A stretch of 64,000 nt of DNA, from positions 1 through 64,000 of the forward strand of contig JANQLK010000019.1 of assembly GCA_028280615.1 (NCBI GenBank). The letters are read 5' to 3'. Source of the DNA: Woeseiaceae bacterium. GTDB lineage: Bacteria > Pseudomonadota > Gammaproteobacteria > Steroidobacterales > Woeseiaceae. Positions 1 through 8,347 of this stretch are shown here, in pieces. The position numbers and the translations under genes are program-made. Every line of letters starts with the position of its first letter. The first letter of the stretch is position 1. The notes under the pieces were generated by a model that was given only the letters and a program-made list of their open reading frames with translations, did no database searches and was not told where the DNA came from.

Positions 1-10
1 GAATTGATTC

Positions 11-80
11 GGATCTCCCTGTGGTCGATCCTCACCCCTTCGGGGCGCACTTCGTGCGTCCAAAACGCTCGCGCGTTTTG
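11..80. repeat. Tandem stem-loop cassette next to interrupted tRNA
   Basis: Four consecutive inverted repeats are visible: GGATC/GATCC (11-15 with 27-31), CCCC/GGGG around TTC (35-45), CGCAC/GTGCG around TTC (46-58), and CAAAACGC/GCGTTTTG around TCGC (61-80). The last one ends one base before the T-loop sequence of a tRNA-Met-like gene on the minus strand. The loops and near-zero spacing suggest a structured repeat or a mobile-element end rather than a terminator, since no T-run follows. No family name can be assigned from sequence alone. Confidence 0.6.
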
Positions 81-81
81 T

Positions 82-138
82 GAACCACCGACCTACGGGT
101 TATGAGTCCGTCGCTCTGACCACCTGAGCTACATCACC
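82..138 (-). tRNA. tRNA-Met-like (CAU), 3' end missing or displaced
   Basis: Read on the minus strand, the segment has a 7-base acceptor 5' strand (GGTGATG), a normal D arm (GCTC...GAGC), an anticodon loop CTCATAA with anticodon CAT at 102-104, a variable loop and the 5' T stem through GGTTC. After TTC the expected RANNC, 3' T stem and acceptor partner CATCACC are absent; a series of hairpins follows instead. The anticodon stem also has an A:C mismatch at its inner pair. It is therefore probably a tRNA pseudogene, or a gene split at the T loop whose remainder lies beyond the window edge. Confidence 0.55.
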
Positions 139-252
139 ATATCTGTTTTCGGGATTTTACCACCGCCAACCGGGTGGAGCCCCCACGCAAGGGCCGCAAA
201 TTGTCGCGACGGCGCCGGGCCGTGTCAAGGCGGTGGCCTGCGAAATCGGCTA

Positions 253-258
253 TATAAT
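253..258 (+). promoter_or_regulatory. Candidate -10 box (TATAAT)
   Basis: A perfect TATAAT lies 33 bases upstream of the GTG start of the TRIC-family gene in an otherwise GC-rich stretch. No good -35 hexamer sits 16-18 bases upstream, so this is only a partial promoter match. Confidence 0.35.
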
Positions 259-291
259 GCGGGCCTTTTCGCCCCCCACCGGACCCGCCCC

Positions 292-906
292 GTGACCTTC
301 CTGTACGTCCTCGAAATGATCGGCACCGCCGCCTTCGCGGCCAGCGGCGCCCTCGCCGCGTCGCGCAAGAACATGGACATCTTCGGCTTCTGCGTGCTCG
401 CGCTGATGCCGGCCGTGGGCGGCGGCACGCTTAGGGACCTGATTCTCGACCGCAATCCCGTGTTCTGGGTGGCCGACAACAGCTACGTCATCGTCGCGCT
501 GCTTACGGCCGTGGTCGCGTATTTCGGCGTGTACAAGCCGGGCTCCCGGCAGCGCATCCTGATCTGGACCGATGCGATGGGGCTCGCGTTGTTCGCCGCG
601 CTTGCGACGGATCTGAGCCTGTCCTTCGACGTCGGCCCGCTCGTTGCGATCATGCTCGGCGTGGCGAGCGCGGTTACGGGCGGCATGATTCGGGACGTCA
701 TCGTCAACGAGATTCCGCTCGTCCTGAGCAAGGAGATCTACGCGACCGCGGCGTTCGTGACCAGCACGACCTACGTCGTCGCGGACTTCCTGGGTTTCGG
801 CGACAACGTCTCGCTGTCCGTCGCGATCCTGACCGGGTTCACGGTCCGCGCACTCGCGATCCGCTACGACTGGTCGCTGCCGCGGCCGACCGTCCGTCCG
901 GAATAG
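292..906 (+). CDS. TRIC-family (UPF0126) membrane protein, YicG-like
   Basis: The product is a 204-residue inner-membrane protein made almost entirely of hydrophobic helices. It has two related halves, each with a glycine-rich motif followed by Arg-Asp: GGGTLRD at 43-49 and TGGMIRD at 129-135. This duplicated pattern is typical of the bacterial trimeric intracellular cation channel (TRIC/UPF0126) family, thought to conduct monovalent cations; the physiological role in bacteria is unclear. The start is GTG, chosen because the first helix begins at residue 3 and a TATAAT lies upstream. The gene ends three bases before convergent ychF. Confidence 0.85.
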   Translation: MTFLYVLEMIGTAAFAASGALAASRKNMDIFGFCVLALMPAVGGGTLRDLILDRNPVFWVADNSYVIVALLTAVVAYFGVYKPGSRQRILIWTDAMGLALFAALATDLSLSFDVGPLVAIMLGVASAVTGGMIRDVIVNEIPLVLSKEIYATAAFVTSTTYVVADFLGFGDNVSLSVAILTGFTVRALAIRYDWSLPRPTVRPE

Positions 907-909
907 GGG

Positions 910-2001
910 CTAAACGTTGAACCGGAAGTGCATGACATCGCCCTCGTTGACGATGTAGTCCTTGCCTTCGAGCCTGAGCCGGCCCGCTTCCTTCGCACCC
1001 TGCTCGCCCGAGCCTGCAACATAGTCGTCGTAGCCGATCACCTCGGCGCGAATGAAGCCCTTCTGGAAATCCGTGTGGATCTCGCCCGCGGCCTCGGGCG
1101 CCGTCGCGCCGACCCTGGTCGTCCAGGCGCGAACTTCCTTGGGTCCGGCGGTGAAATAGGTCTGAAGCCCGAGCAGCGAGTAGCCGCTTCGAATGACCCG
1201 GTGCAGGCCCGGCTCGTCGAGCCCCAGGTCAGCGAGGAATTCCTGCTTGTCCTCGTCGTCGAGCTGCGCGATCTCGGCCTCGATCGCCGCGCAGATCGCG
1301 ACGACCGCGGCGCCCTCCTTATCGGCGTACTCGCGCACCGCCTCGAGATAGGAATTGTTGTCGAAGCCGCCCTCGTCGACATTGGCGATGTACATGACGG
1401 GCTTGCGCGTAATCAGGTGCAGGTCACGGATGATGGGCAGCTCCTTGTCGTCGAGCTCAAGCGTTCGCGCGGGCAGGCCCTCATCCAGGTGCGCCTTGAC
1501 GCGCGCGTACAGGTCGCGCACGAAGATGTCGTCCTTCTTGCCCGTCTTGGCATTGCGCTCGGCCTTCGCGAGCTGCTTCTCGACCGACTCGAGATCGGCG
1601 AGCGCGAGTTCGGTATTGATCGTCTCGATGTCGTCGATCGGATCGATCTTGCCGGCGACATGCGTGACGTCGTCGTTCTCGAAGCAGCGCACGACGTGCG
1701 CGATCGCGTTGGTCTCGCGGATGTTGGCGAGAAACTGGTTGCCGAGACCCTCACCTTTCGATGCGCCCGCGACGAGGCCCGCGATGTCGACAAACTCCAT
1801 CGTCGTCGGGATGAGTTTCGCGGGCTTTGCGATGCCGGCGAGAACGTCGAGCCTCGGATCGGGCACGGGCACGACGCCGACGTTCGGTTCGATCGTGCAG
1901 AACGGGTAGTTCTCGGCCGCGATTTCGGCCGCGGTCAGGGCGTTGAACAGCGTGGACTTGCCGACGTTGGGCAGGCCGACGATTCCGCAGGTAATGGCCA
2001 T
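910..2001 (-). CDS. ychF: Redox-regulated ATPase YchF (Obg-like ATPase)
   Basis: A 363-residue P-loop protein of the TRAFAC/Obg class, the usual YchF length. The P-loop GLPNVGKST is at residues 9-17 and the switch II motif DIAG at 71-74. The NKxD specificity motif is replaced by an N-x-D-E type element (NVDEGG), the known basis for ATP rather than GTP preference. A C-terminal TGS domain occupies roughly 280-361. YchF binds ribosomes and is linked to oxidative stress response. Its ATG overlaps the TGA of pth by one base (TGATG), so the two are translationally coupled, as pth-ychF is in many gammaproteobacteria. Confidence 0.96.
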   Translation of the reverse strand: MAITCGIVGLPNVGKSTLFNALTAAEIAAENYPFCTIEPNVGVVPVPDPRLDVLAGIAKPAKLIPTTMEFVDIAGLVAGASKGEGLGNQFLANIRETNAIAHVVRCFENDDVTHVAGKIDPIDDIETINTELALADLESVEKQLAKAERNAKTGKKDDIFVRDLYARVKAHLDEGLPARTLELDDKELPIIRDLHLITRKPVMYIANVDEGGFDNNSYLEAVREYADKEGAAVVAICAAIEAEIAQLDDEDKQEFLADLGLDEPGLHRVIRSGYSLLGLQTYFTAGPKEVRAWTTRVGATAPEAAGEIHTDFQKGFIRAEVIGYDDYVAGSGEQGAKEAGRLRLEGKDYIVNEGDVMHFRFNV

Positions 2002-2591
2002 CAGGCGTCCGCCTTGGGTTTGGTGTGGAGTTTTTTCATCGCCGCGTTCAGGCCCTCGTCCATGAGCAGGGGCATGACCGCGATCGCCTCGTCGATGTTC
2101 TTTTCGATCTTCGCCTCGACGTCGCCCGATCCGCGCTTCAATACATAGCCCGTCACGCGGCTCTTGTCGCCCGGGTGACCGACGCCGAGCCGCAGGCGCA
2201 TGAAGTCGGGGCCCGCGTGCCTGACGATGTCGCGCAGGCCATTGTGGCCGCCGTGGCCGCCGCCCTTCTTGAGCCGAACCGTGCCGGGCGGCAGGTCGAT
2301 CTCGTCGTGCGCGACGAGCAGCGCATCGATGTCGAGCCGGTAGTAGTCGAGCATTGCCCGCACGGGTTGGCCCGACAGGTTCATGAAACTTTGCGGCTTG
2401 GCGAGCCAGACGTCGTGACCGCAGAGCGCGACCTTGCAGACCTCGGCATCGAACTTCTTCTCGTAACGGAAGCTGCCGCCGAGTTTGCGCGCCAGCGCGT
2501 CCACGAACCAGAAGCCCGCGTTATGCAGCGTGCGTTCGTGCTTCTCGCCCGGGTTGCCAAGCCCTGCGACCATGGTCAGCGGCTGGTTCAT
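2001..2591 (-). CDS. pth: Peptidyl-tRNA hydrolase
   Basis: 196 residues; cytosolic enzyme that cleaves the ester bond of peptidyl-tRNA released by drop-off. The family signature GLGNPG starts at residue 10, and the catalytic set is present: Asn13, His23 (in TLHNAGF) and Asp96 (in HDEIDLPPG). SFMNLSG at 68-74 is the substrate-contact loop. The Tyr that usually follows GLGNPGxx is His here. It lies between rplY and ychF on the minus strand; a terminator-like hairpin separates it from rplY, so pth-ychF may need read-through or its own promoter. Confidence 0.97.
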   Translation of the reverse strand: MNQPLTMVAGLGNPGEKHERTLHNAGFWFVDALARKLGGSFRYEKKFDAEVCKVALCGHDVWLAKPQSFMNLSGQPVRAMLDYYRLDIDALLVAHDEIDLPPGTVRLKKGGGHGGHNGLRDIVRHAGPDFMRLRLGVGHPGDKSRVTGYVLKRGSGDVEAKIEKNIDEAIAVMPLLMDEGLNAAMKKLHTKPKADA

Positions 2592-2610
2592 CGGTCACTC
2601 TGGAGTAGTG

Positions 2611-2650
2611 AAACAAAGAAGGCCGCCGGCCCGTTCCCGGAGCGGCGGCC
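2611..2650 (-). terminator. Intrinsic terminator after rplY
   Basis: On the minus strand an 8-base GC stem (GGCCGCCG at 2650-2643 with CGGCGGCC at 2628-2621) is followed by the T-rich tail TTCTTTGTTT. It lies 26 bases past the rplY stop and before the pth start, and is the clearest intrinsic terminator in the window. Confidence 0.7.
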
Positions 2651-2675
2651 CTCGTCTTTTGCGGAAAGTGTGAGC

Positions 2676-3368
2676 CTAGCTCTCTTCCGAGTCGCCCTCG
2701 GCGTCGCTCTCCTCCGCGTCGTCGCCCTCGGCCTGGGCTTCCTCGACGCCTTCCTCTTCGTCGGCCACTTCCTCTTCGATCGGAGCGGCCTTGATGATGT
2801 GCACCGAGACGATCGCGTGATCGTGCTCGGGACCCTGCGCAAGCTCGGGAATCTCGACGCCTTCGGGCAGCTTGATATCCGAGAGATGCAGCATCTGGTC
2901 GAGCTCGAGCCCGGATACGTCCACTTCGAGGAACTCGGGCAGATCCTTCGGCAGGCAGACCACTTCGACGTCGGTGCGCAGGCGCGACACGTTGCCGCCG
3001 CCCTGCTTGACGCCCGGCGCCAGGTCCTCACCCTCGAAGTGCAGAGGGACGTTCATGCGAATCACCTCGTCCTCGACGATGCGCTGCAGATCGAGATGCA
3101 TGACGATCGGCTTGGACGGATGGCGCTGCAGATCCTTGAGGATAGCGGCCTGGGTCTTCTCGCCCACCTTGACGGTGAGTACCGACGAGTAGAACGATTC
3201 GTTCTCGAGCTGGCGCAGGACCTTGTTGTGGTCGAGCGTAAGCGCGCGCGGCGGACGGCCGGCGCCGTAGATGATTGCGGGAACCCGGCCCTCGCGACGC
3301 AGGCGGCGGCTCGCACCTTTGCCCTGGTCTTCCCGGATATCCGCAACCAGGTCGAATTCGTCAGACAT
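2676..3368 (-). CDS. rplY: 50S ribosomal protein L25 (general stress protein Ctc type)
   Basis: 230 residues: an N-terminal L25 5S-rRNA-binding domain (about 1-95, with REDQGKGASRRLRREGRVPA near the start) followed by the TL5/CTC C-terminal beta domain and a strongly acidic Glu/Asp tail of about 40 residues. It binds 5S rRNA in the large subunit. The ATG at 3368 was chosen over an upstream in-frame start because the family N-terminus begins there (MSDEFDL) and CGGAG lies 7 bases upstream. It sits between prs and pth in the usual gammaproteobacterial order and ends at an intrinsic terminator. Confidence 0.95.
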   Translation of the reverse strand: MSDEFDLVADIREDQGKGASRRLRREGRVPAIIYGAGRPPRALTLDHNKVLRQLENESFYSSVLTVKVGEKTQAAILKDLQRHPSKPIVMHLDLQRIVEDEVIRMNVPLHFEGEDLAPGVKQGGGNVSRLRTDVEVVCLPKDLPEFLEVDVSGLELDQMLHLSDIKLPEGVEIPELAQGPEHDHAIVSVHIIKAAPIEEEVADEEEGVEEAQAEGDDAEESDAEGDSEES

Positions 3369-3445
3369 GACTAAACTCCGATAACTGATTGGTTTTGATG
3401 AAATAAAATCCCGGCGGGTCGCGACCAACCCGTCCGGGGACGCGG

Positions 3446-3451
3446 ACTATA
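3446..3451 (-). promoter_or_regulatory. Candidate -10 box upstream of rplY
   Basis: TATAGT on the minus strand, in the prs-rplY gap of about 158 bases, about 78 bases upstream of the rplY ATG. A weak -35 candidate (CTGGTT) lies 18 bases further up. It would give rplY its own transcript apart from prs. Confidence 0.3.
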
Positions 3452-3526
3452 ACCGATTCCTCGAGCGAGAACCAGCACCGCAGTACTGGAAATCAGGGAC
3501 TTGCGTGCGTCGCGAGCGGGGTCGCG

Positions 3527-4480
3527 TCAATCGACGTACAGCGAGGAAACGGACTCCTCGTCCGAGATCCGGCGCATCGTCTCGGCGAGCAGGTTGGCGG
3601 TCGAGAGCTGGCGAATTTTCGTGCAGGCCTTCGCCTCCTCGCGCAGCGGAATCGTGTCCGTGACCACGACCTCGTCGAGCGCCGACTCGGTGATGCGGCC
3701 GACCGCCGGTCCCGACAGCACGGCGTGGGTGATGTATGCCGCCACGCTTGCCGCGCCGCGGTCCTTGAGCGCCTGCGCGGCCTGGCACAGCGTGCCGGCC
3801 GTGTCGACCATGTCGTCGATCATGACGCAGTTCTTGCCCTCGACCTCGCCGATGATGTTCATGACCTCGGACTGATTCGCGCGATCACGGCGCTTGTCGA
3901 TGATGACGAGGTCCGCGTCGTCGAGCCGCTTGGCAAGCGCCCGGGCGCGAACCACGCCGCCGACGTCCGGCGAGACGACGACCATGTCCTTGTATTTCTG
4001 CTTCCAGACGTCGCCGAGCAACAGCGGCGACGCGTAGACGTTGTCCACGGCGATGTCGAAAAATCCCTGGATCTGATCGGCGTGCAGGTCGACGGTCAGC
4101 ACGCGGTCGACGCCCGCCGCGGCGATCAGCTTGGCGACGAGCTTGGCCGTGATCGGCACGCGCGACGCGCGCGGCCGGCGGTCCTGGCGGGCGAAACCGA
4201 AATACGGAATCACGGCCGTAATCCGCGACGCCGATGCGCGTTTCGCGGCATCGACCATGACCAGCAGCTCCATGAGGTTTTCGGCTGCCGGCGGGCAGGT
4301 CGGCTGCACGATGAAGGCCTCGCGGCCGCGGATGTTCTCGAGTATTTCGACGTTGATCTCGCCGTCGGAAAAGCGGCCGACGTGGGCCCTGGCGAGCGGG
4401 AGATGCAGGCAGCGCGCGATGTCCTGGGCCAGCTCCGGGTGTGCGTTCCCCGTAAAGACGGCCATTGATGCTATATCCAC
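3527..4480 (-). CDS. prs: Ribose-phosphate pyrophosphokinase
   Basis: 317 residues, standard class I PRPP synthetase length. It transfers pyrophosphate from ATP to ribose 5-phosphate to make PRPP for purine, pyrimidine, His, Trp and NAD synthesis. Visible motifs are [11 protein letters not shown], the flexible loop region [13 protein letters not shown], the KRRDR region, and the PRPP-binding loop [12 protein letters not shown] near 225-236. The start is a GTG preceded by GAGG; an internal ATG five codons later (MAVFTG) fits the family N-terminus equally well. tRNA-Gln lies just upstream on the same strand. Confidence 0.96.
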   Translation of the reverse strand: MDIASMAVFTGNAHPELAQDIARCLHLPLARAHVGRFSDGEINVEILENIRGREAFIVQPTCPPAAENLMELLVMVDAAKRASASRITAVIPYFGFARQDRRPRASRVPITAKLVAKLIAAAGVDRVLTVDLHADQIQGFFDIAVDNVYASPLLLGDVWKQKYKDMVVVSPDVGGVVRARALAKRLDDADLVIIDKRRDRANQSEVMNIIGEVEGKNCVMIDDMVDTAGTLCQAAQALKDRGAASVAAYITHAVLSGPAVGRITESALDEVVVTDTIPLREEAKACTKIRQLSTANLLAETMRRISDEESVSSLYVD

Positions 4481-4502
4481 GAATCCCCCTCAAAGATTCA
4501 GA

Positions 4503-4577
4503 TGGCTGGGGCGGCAGGATTCGAACCTGCGAATCACGGGATCAAAACCCGTTGCCTTACCACTTGGCTACGCCCCA
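4503..4577 (-). tRNA. tRNA-Gln (UUG)
   Basis: A full cloverleaf can be folded on the minus strand: acceptor TGGGGCG paired with CGCCCCA, D arm, anticodon stem ACGGG/CCCGT with loop TTTTGAT (anticodon TTG at 4543-4545), T arm with GGTTCGAATCC, discriminator G and an encoded CCA. It lies between lolB and prs, and may be co-transcribed with prs. Confidence 0.96.
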
Positions 4578-4645
4578 ATGCGCTGGTCTACGCCTTAAGT
4601 GTGCGGCGCAATTGTGATGCGCCGCGTTGGGGGGTGTCAAACCAC

Positions 4646-5260
4646 TCAGTGAAAAATCCAGCGATCGATGACGAGGCGCACCGAGGTGCCCGCATTCTCG
4701 GCTTTCAGGCGGCTCGGCATCGACTGACCGGCGGCCTCCGCGTAGCGGCTGATCGTCACGGTCCAGCCGCGCTGGGTCAGCTTGCGGAGCTCACCCGTGT
4801 CCGCGAACACGGTCTCGGCGGGTTCGCCCGGCTGCGGAATGCCGAGCGCCCAGTAGCGCAGGCTCTCGACCGGAATCGTCCAGCCATAGCGCAGATAGAG
4901 GTCGATTTCGACGTCGGCCAGCTCGGTCGTCACGCCGTCCTTGTCGGTAAGCGCCGCGGAACGCCCGTTGCCCACGATGCGCACGGTGCCGACGCCGAGC
5001 GGGCCGCCGACCGTGGCGTTGAACGCATCGGCGTCCTGCGTGTAGCGCAGCTTGCCGTTGAAGCCCTCGTCGCCCGTGCGAACGCCGATCCGGCCGTTGA
5101 ACTCGAAGTCGTCGATCTCGGACAGCACCCGCGAGCGCTGTTCCCAGTCACTCAAGGCCGGCAGCGCCGCGCCTTTCTGGACCGCGCAGCCGGCCAAGCC
5201 GGCCGCGACGAGCGCAAGAAGGAGGCTAGTCGTTCGCCGAAAACAGGCGCTCGCGGACAT
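4646..5260 (-). CDS. lolB: Outer-membrane lipoprotein LolB
   Basis: 204 residues. LolB receives lipoproteins from LolA and inserts them into the inner leaflet of the outer membrane. A lipoprotein signal peptide (two Arg at 8-9, hydrophobic run 13-23) ends in the lipobox LAGC with the lipidated Cys25. The remainder matches LolB in length and pattern (FEFNGRIGVR, then the GxxGxGTVRI strand, then the RYWALGIPQPG segment). The ATG at 5260 gives a proper signal peptide but overlaps the end of the upstream TPR gene by 35 bases. The ispE gene usually found between lolB and prs is absent here. Confidence 0.92.
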   Translation of the reverse strand: MSASACFRRTTSLLLALVAAGLAGCAVQKGAALPALSDWEQRSRVLSEIDDFEFNGRIGVRTGDEGFNGKLRYTQDADAFNATVGGPLGVGTVRIVGNGRSAALTDKDGVTTELADVEIDLYLRYGWTIPVESLRYWALGIPQPGEPAETVFADTGELRKLTQRGWTVTISRYAEAAGQSMPSRLKAENAGTSVRLVIDRWIFH

Positions 5261-6911
5261 CTTTGAGGAGCTCGTTTTCGGGCCGGCGGTCCTCGGCTTC
5301 CTCGAGCAGGGCCTTCGCCTCCTCGTGGCGGTCGAGCGCGGCCAGCACTTCGACGATATGCGCCGCGACTTCGGGATCGTCCAGCCGCTCGTAGGCACGC
5401 TGGAGCTCGACGAGCGCTTCCTCGTAGCGCCCGAGGCGGTACAGCACCCAGCCCAGGCTGTCGATGATCGCGGCGCTGTCGGGGTCGATCTCGAGCGCCT
5501 TGCGAATCAGGCGTTCGGCTTCCTTGTACTCCTCGGTGCGGTCGGCGAGCGTGTAGCCGAGCGCATTCAGCGACAGGGCGCTGTCGGGGAACCTGTCGAC
5601 GGCCGCGCGGTACTGGTCGATGGCGTCGTCCAGGCGCTCCATTCGCAGCAGGAGTTCGGCGCGGCCCAGCATGACGCCCTCGGACTCGGGACGGAAAGCG
5701 AGCATGCGATCGTAGTACTCGAGCGACTCGGGATAGCGTTCGAGCGCCGCCAGCAGCTGCGCCTTGGCCTGTACGGTCTCGATCGCATGGTTGGGATTGT
5801 CATTCGCAAACTCGTCCAGCCGCTTGAGTGCGCCGTCGGCGTCGTCGTTGTCGAACGCGCGGATGGCGGCGGCCCGGCGCTGCGAACGCACGGCGTTCTG
5901 ACCGGCCTCGACCTGCGTGTACAGCAGCATCGCGCGATCGGTTTCGCCGCGGAAATCGGCGATGCGGGCGAGGTAGTAGAGCGCGTCCATGGTGTGCCGG
6001 CCGCTGGCCAGGAGATCCTGGAAGTCCTCCCAGGCGGCGTCGAGGTTTTCCTGGCGGAAGTTGATGATCGCCATGAGCCGCAGCGCGTCCGGGTTGTTGC
6101 CGGTCTCGTACTGAATCTGGTTGACCTGGCTCAGCGCGTCGTCGTCGCGGCCGGCGGCGAGCATGATGAGCGCAAGCTCCATGCGCGCTTCGGGGTCCGG
6201 CTGCGGATCGTCGCCGATGAGCCGCGCCACGTAGTCGATGGCCGCGTCGGTATCGCCCTGCACGAGCAGGATCCGGCCGTACAGCAGCTTTGGCTTCATC
6301 CAGCCGGGATCGAGTTCGATGGCCTTCTCGGCGCGTTCCTTCGCGTGCTCGTCGTCGCCGGCCGAGAGTGCCGTGACGGCCACGGCGTAGTGGGCCTCGG
6401 CGGAGTCGCGGTACGGCTTGGCCAGCCAGCGCATGACGTCGTCGGCCGCCTCGGGATTTTCCTCGGTGATCACACCGATCAGCGTCAGAAGCCCGCGTTC
6501 GGGTGGGCCGTCGGCCCGCTCGATGAGCCGCTTGTAGCTGCGCCGGGCGTCGCGCAGCTCGTCGTTCCGGAGCTGCAGCCTGGCGAGGTAAAACAGCGCT
6601 TCGTTGCTGTCGGGGTTGAGCTCATACCAGCGCTCGGCGCTCTTGAGCGCGTCTTCGTTGAAACCGTAGCTGGTCGCCCTCTCGGTCGCCTGGCGCGCAA
6701 TGTCGATGCTCTCGCTCAGTTCGGCGGCCAGGCGGTACTCCCGCGACGCCGTACGGTAGTCCTGGCGATGCCGTGCGAGCTCCGCCTGCAGGACGTGCGC
6801 ACTCGCGTCATACCGCTCGTCGTCGGCGCCGAGCGCGGGTATGGCGAAGCTCAAAATCATCGGGGCTGCCGCGGCCAGAGAAACCGGCAGCCGTTTTAGA
6901 CACTGGTGCAT
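5226..6911 (-). CDS. Secreted tetratricopeptide repeat protein (PA4667-like)
   Basis: 561 residues with an N-terminal signal peptide (about 1-28, ending near ALGA) and then helical TPR repeats throughout, e.g. around 86-120, 180-215, 370-405 and 470-515. Such proteins sit upstream of lolB and divergent to hemA in pseudomonads (PA4667) and are presumed periplasmic or envelope-associated scaffolds; the function is not established. AGGATA lies about 6 bases before the ATG. The 3' end overlaps lolB by 35 bases, so the two are probably one operon. Confidence 0.85.
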   Translation of the reverse strand: MHQCLKRLPVSLAAAAPMILSFAIPALGADDERYDASAHVLQAELARHRQDYRTASREYRLAAELSESIDIARQATERATSYGFNEDALKSAERWYELNPDSNEALFYLARLQLRNDELRDARRSYKRLIERADGPPERGLLTLIGVITEENPEAADDVMRWLAKPYRDSAEAHYAVAVTALSAGDDEHAKERAEKAIELDPGWMKPKLLYGRILLVQGDTDAAIDYVARLIGDDPQPDPEARMELALIMLAAGRDDDALSQVNQIQYETGNNPDALRLMAIINFRQENLDAAWEDFQDLLASGRHTMDALYYLARIADFRGETDRAMLLYTQVEAGQNAVRSQRRAAAIRAFDNDDADGALKRLDEFANDNPNHAIETVQAKAQLLAALERYPESLEYYDRMLAFRPESEGVMLGRAELLLRMERLDDAIDQYRAAVDRFPDSALSLNALGYTLADRTEEYKEAERLIRKALEIDPDSAAIIDSLGWVLYRLGRYEEALVELQRAYERLDDPEVAAHIVEVLAALDRHEEAKALLEEAEDRRPENELLKDVRERLFSAND

Positions 6912-7077
6912 GCTTATCCTAAAGGTCTTGCCGCCGCGGCCATGCCCTTATTCATGCCCGCGGCAAATCGGCGATTGTTATTAGAGACAAGGAACTGTGC
7001 CGTCAGTTCGCTTATGATACGCGCTGAAAGCCCAAATTCCCCGGGCAGCCTCGCCGGCCGCCTGCACAAGAACACAT
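6912..7077. promoter_or_regulatory. Divergent promoter region, TPR gene / hemA
   Basis: 166 bases between divergent starts. On the plus strand TATGAT at 7013-7018 is a fair -10 box for hemA, without a convincing -35. An imperfect inverted repeat with bulges spans about 6928-6966 (TTGCCG...CATG with CATG...CGGCAA around an AT-rich loop) and could form a hairpin in either transcript. No ORF with native codon use is seen. Confidence 0.45.
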
Positions 7078-8334
7078 ATGCCGCTCAAGATACTCGGCTT
7101 GAACCATAACACGGCACCTGTCGAAATTCGCGAGCAGGTCGTCTTCGCCGGAACGCAGATCGGCGAGGCCCTGAACCATGTGCGCGACCTGGAGGGCGTC
7201 GACGAGGCGGTGCTGTTGTCGACCTGTAATCGCACCGAGTTTTATGTCATGACCGACGAGGCCGGGAAGCAGCGACTGCATGCCTGGCTGCACGATTCGC
7301 GCAATCTCGACGAGAGTTTCCAGCAGTCGCTGTTCGAACTGAACGGCGACTCGGCCATCCGCCACATCTTCCGCGTCGCCTGCGGCCTCGACTCGATGGT
7401 GCTCGGCGAGACCCAGATCCTGGGCCAGCTCAAGGACGCCTATCGCGACGCCGAAGGCGTCGGCACGGTCGGCGGGCAGCTCAGCCGCCTGTTCCAGCAC
7501 ACGTTTTCGGTCGCCAAGAAGGTCCGTACGGACACCGAGATCGGCGCGAGTCCGGTGTCGGTCGCATCGGCCGCGGTCAACCTCGCGCAGCAGTTCTTCG
7601 CCGACTTCTCGAAGCGGACGGCCGTCCTCGTCGGCGCCGGCGTGACCATCGAACTCGTCGCCAAGCATCTCGTCGGCAAGGGCATCGGCCGGCTGTTCGT
7701 CGCCAACCGCAGCATCGAGCGCGCCAAGGAGCTCGCGGGCGGCTTCGGCGGCTTCGCGCTGCCGCTGTCCGAACTCGAGGGCACGCTGCCCGAGGCCGAC
7801 ATCCTGATCTCGTCGACGGCGAGCGCGGACCCGGTCGTCACGCTCAAGCAAATGAAGGTTGCCGTCAAGGCGCGCAAGCACCGGCCGATCTTCGCCGTGG
7901 ACATCGCCGTACCGCGCGACATCGAGGCCGAGGTCGGCAAGCTTGCCGACGTCTACCTGTACACGGTCGACGATCTCGACAAGGTCATCCTCGAAGGCCA
8001 GGGCAATCGCGAGGCCGCCGCCGTCGACGCCAACAAGATTCTCGACAGGGAAATCGATCGCTATCTGTCCGTGCAGCGCTCGAAGCAGGTCGCGCCCGTC
8101 ATTACCTCGCTGCGGGAATCGGCGGACTCGATTCGCGACCAGGTGCTGGTCCAGGCGCGCCGCCGCCTCGCCCAGGGTGCGGACGGCGACGAGGTACTCG
8201 AGTATGCGACCGCCGCGATGATGAAGAAGCTGCTGCACCAGCCGAGCGTGCGCCTGCGAAAGGCGGGCGAAGCGTCGGAAGAGGACGTCGTGCAAATCGC
8301 CCGCGAGCTGTTCGGCCTCGGCGACAAGGACTGA
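7078..8334 (+). CDS. hemA: Glutamyl-tRNA reductase
   Basis: 418 residues. It reduces glutamyl-tRNA(Glu) with NADPH to glutamate-1-semialdehyde, the first committed step of the C5 haem pathway. The catalytic nucleophile Cys50 lies in the signature [19 protein letters not shown] at 7-14 and [15 protein letters not shown] are further family blocks. An NADPH-binding domain ([16 protein letters not shown]) and a C-terminal dimerisation helix bundle follow. The ATG has no strong Shine-Dalgarno. prfA follows after 13 bases, the conserved hemA-prfA pair. Confidence 0.97.
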   Translation: MPLKILGLNHNTAPVEIREQVVFAGTQIGEALNHVRDLEGVDEAVLLSTCNRTEFYVMTDEAGKQRLHAWLHDSRNLDESFQQSLFELNGDSAIRHIFRVACGLDSMVLGETQILGQLKDAYRDAEGVGTVGGQLSRLFQHTFSVAKKVRTDTEIGASPVSVASAAVNLAQQFFADFSKRTAVLVGAGVTIELVAKHLVGKGIGRLFVANRSIERAKELAGGFGGFALPLSELEGTLPEADILISSTASADPVVTLKQMKVAVKARKHRPIFAVDIAVPRDIEAEVGKLADVYLYTVDDLDKVILEGQGNREAAAVDANKILDREIDRYLSVQRSKQVAPVITSLRESADSIRDQVLVQARRRLAQGADGDEVLEYATAAMMKKLLHQPSVRLRKAGEASEEDVVQIARELFGLGDKD

Positions 8335-8347
8335 GCAGCCGGCGACC

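Noticed and set aside
11..80. CRISPR or integron attC array at the window start
   Set aside because: The hairpins have different sequences and no regular spacers, and no cas or intI gene is present; an attC-like fold cannot be proven.
3369..3428. Longer N-terminus of L25 from an upstream in-frame start at 3428
   Set aside because: The extra 20 residues lack family similarity, and CGGAG is placed correctly for the ATG at 3368.
4503..4577. tRNA-Gln as an integration site of a genomic island
   Set aside because: No direct repeat, integrase or composition shift on either side; neighbours are core genes.
5052..6899. 615-codon open frame antisense to the TPR gene and lolB
   Set aside because: Spans two real genes on the other strand and shows no signal, domain or ribosome site of its own.
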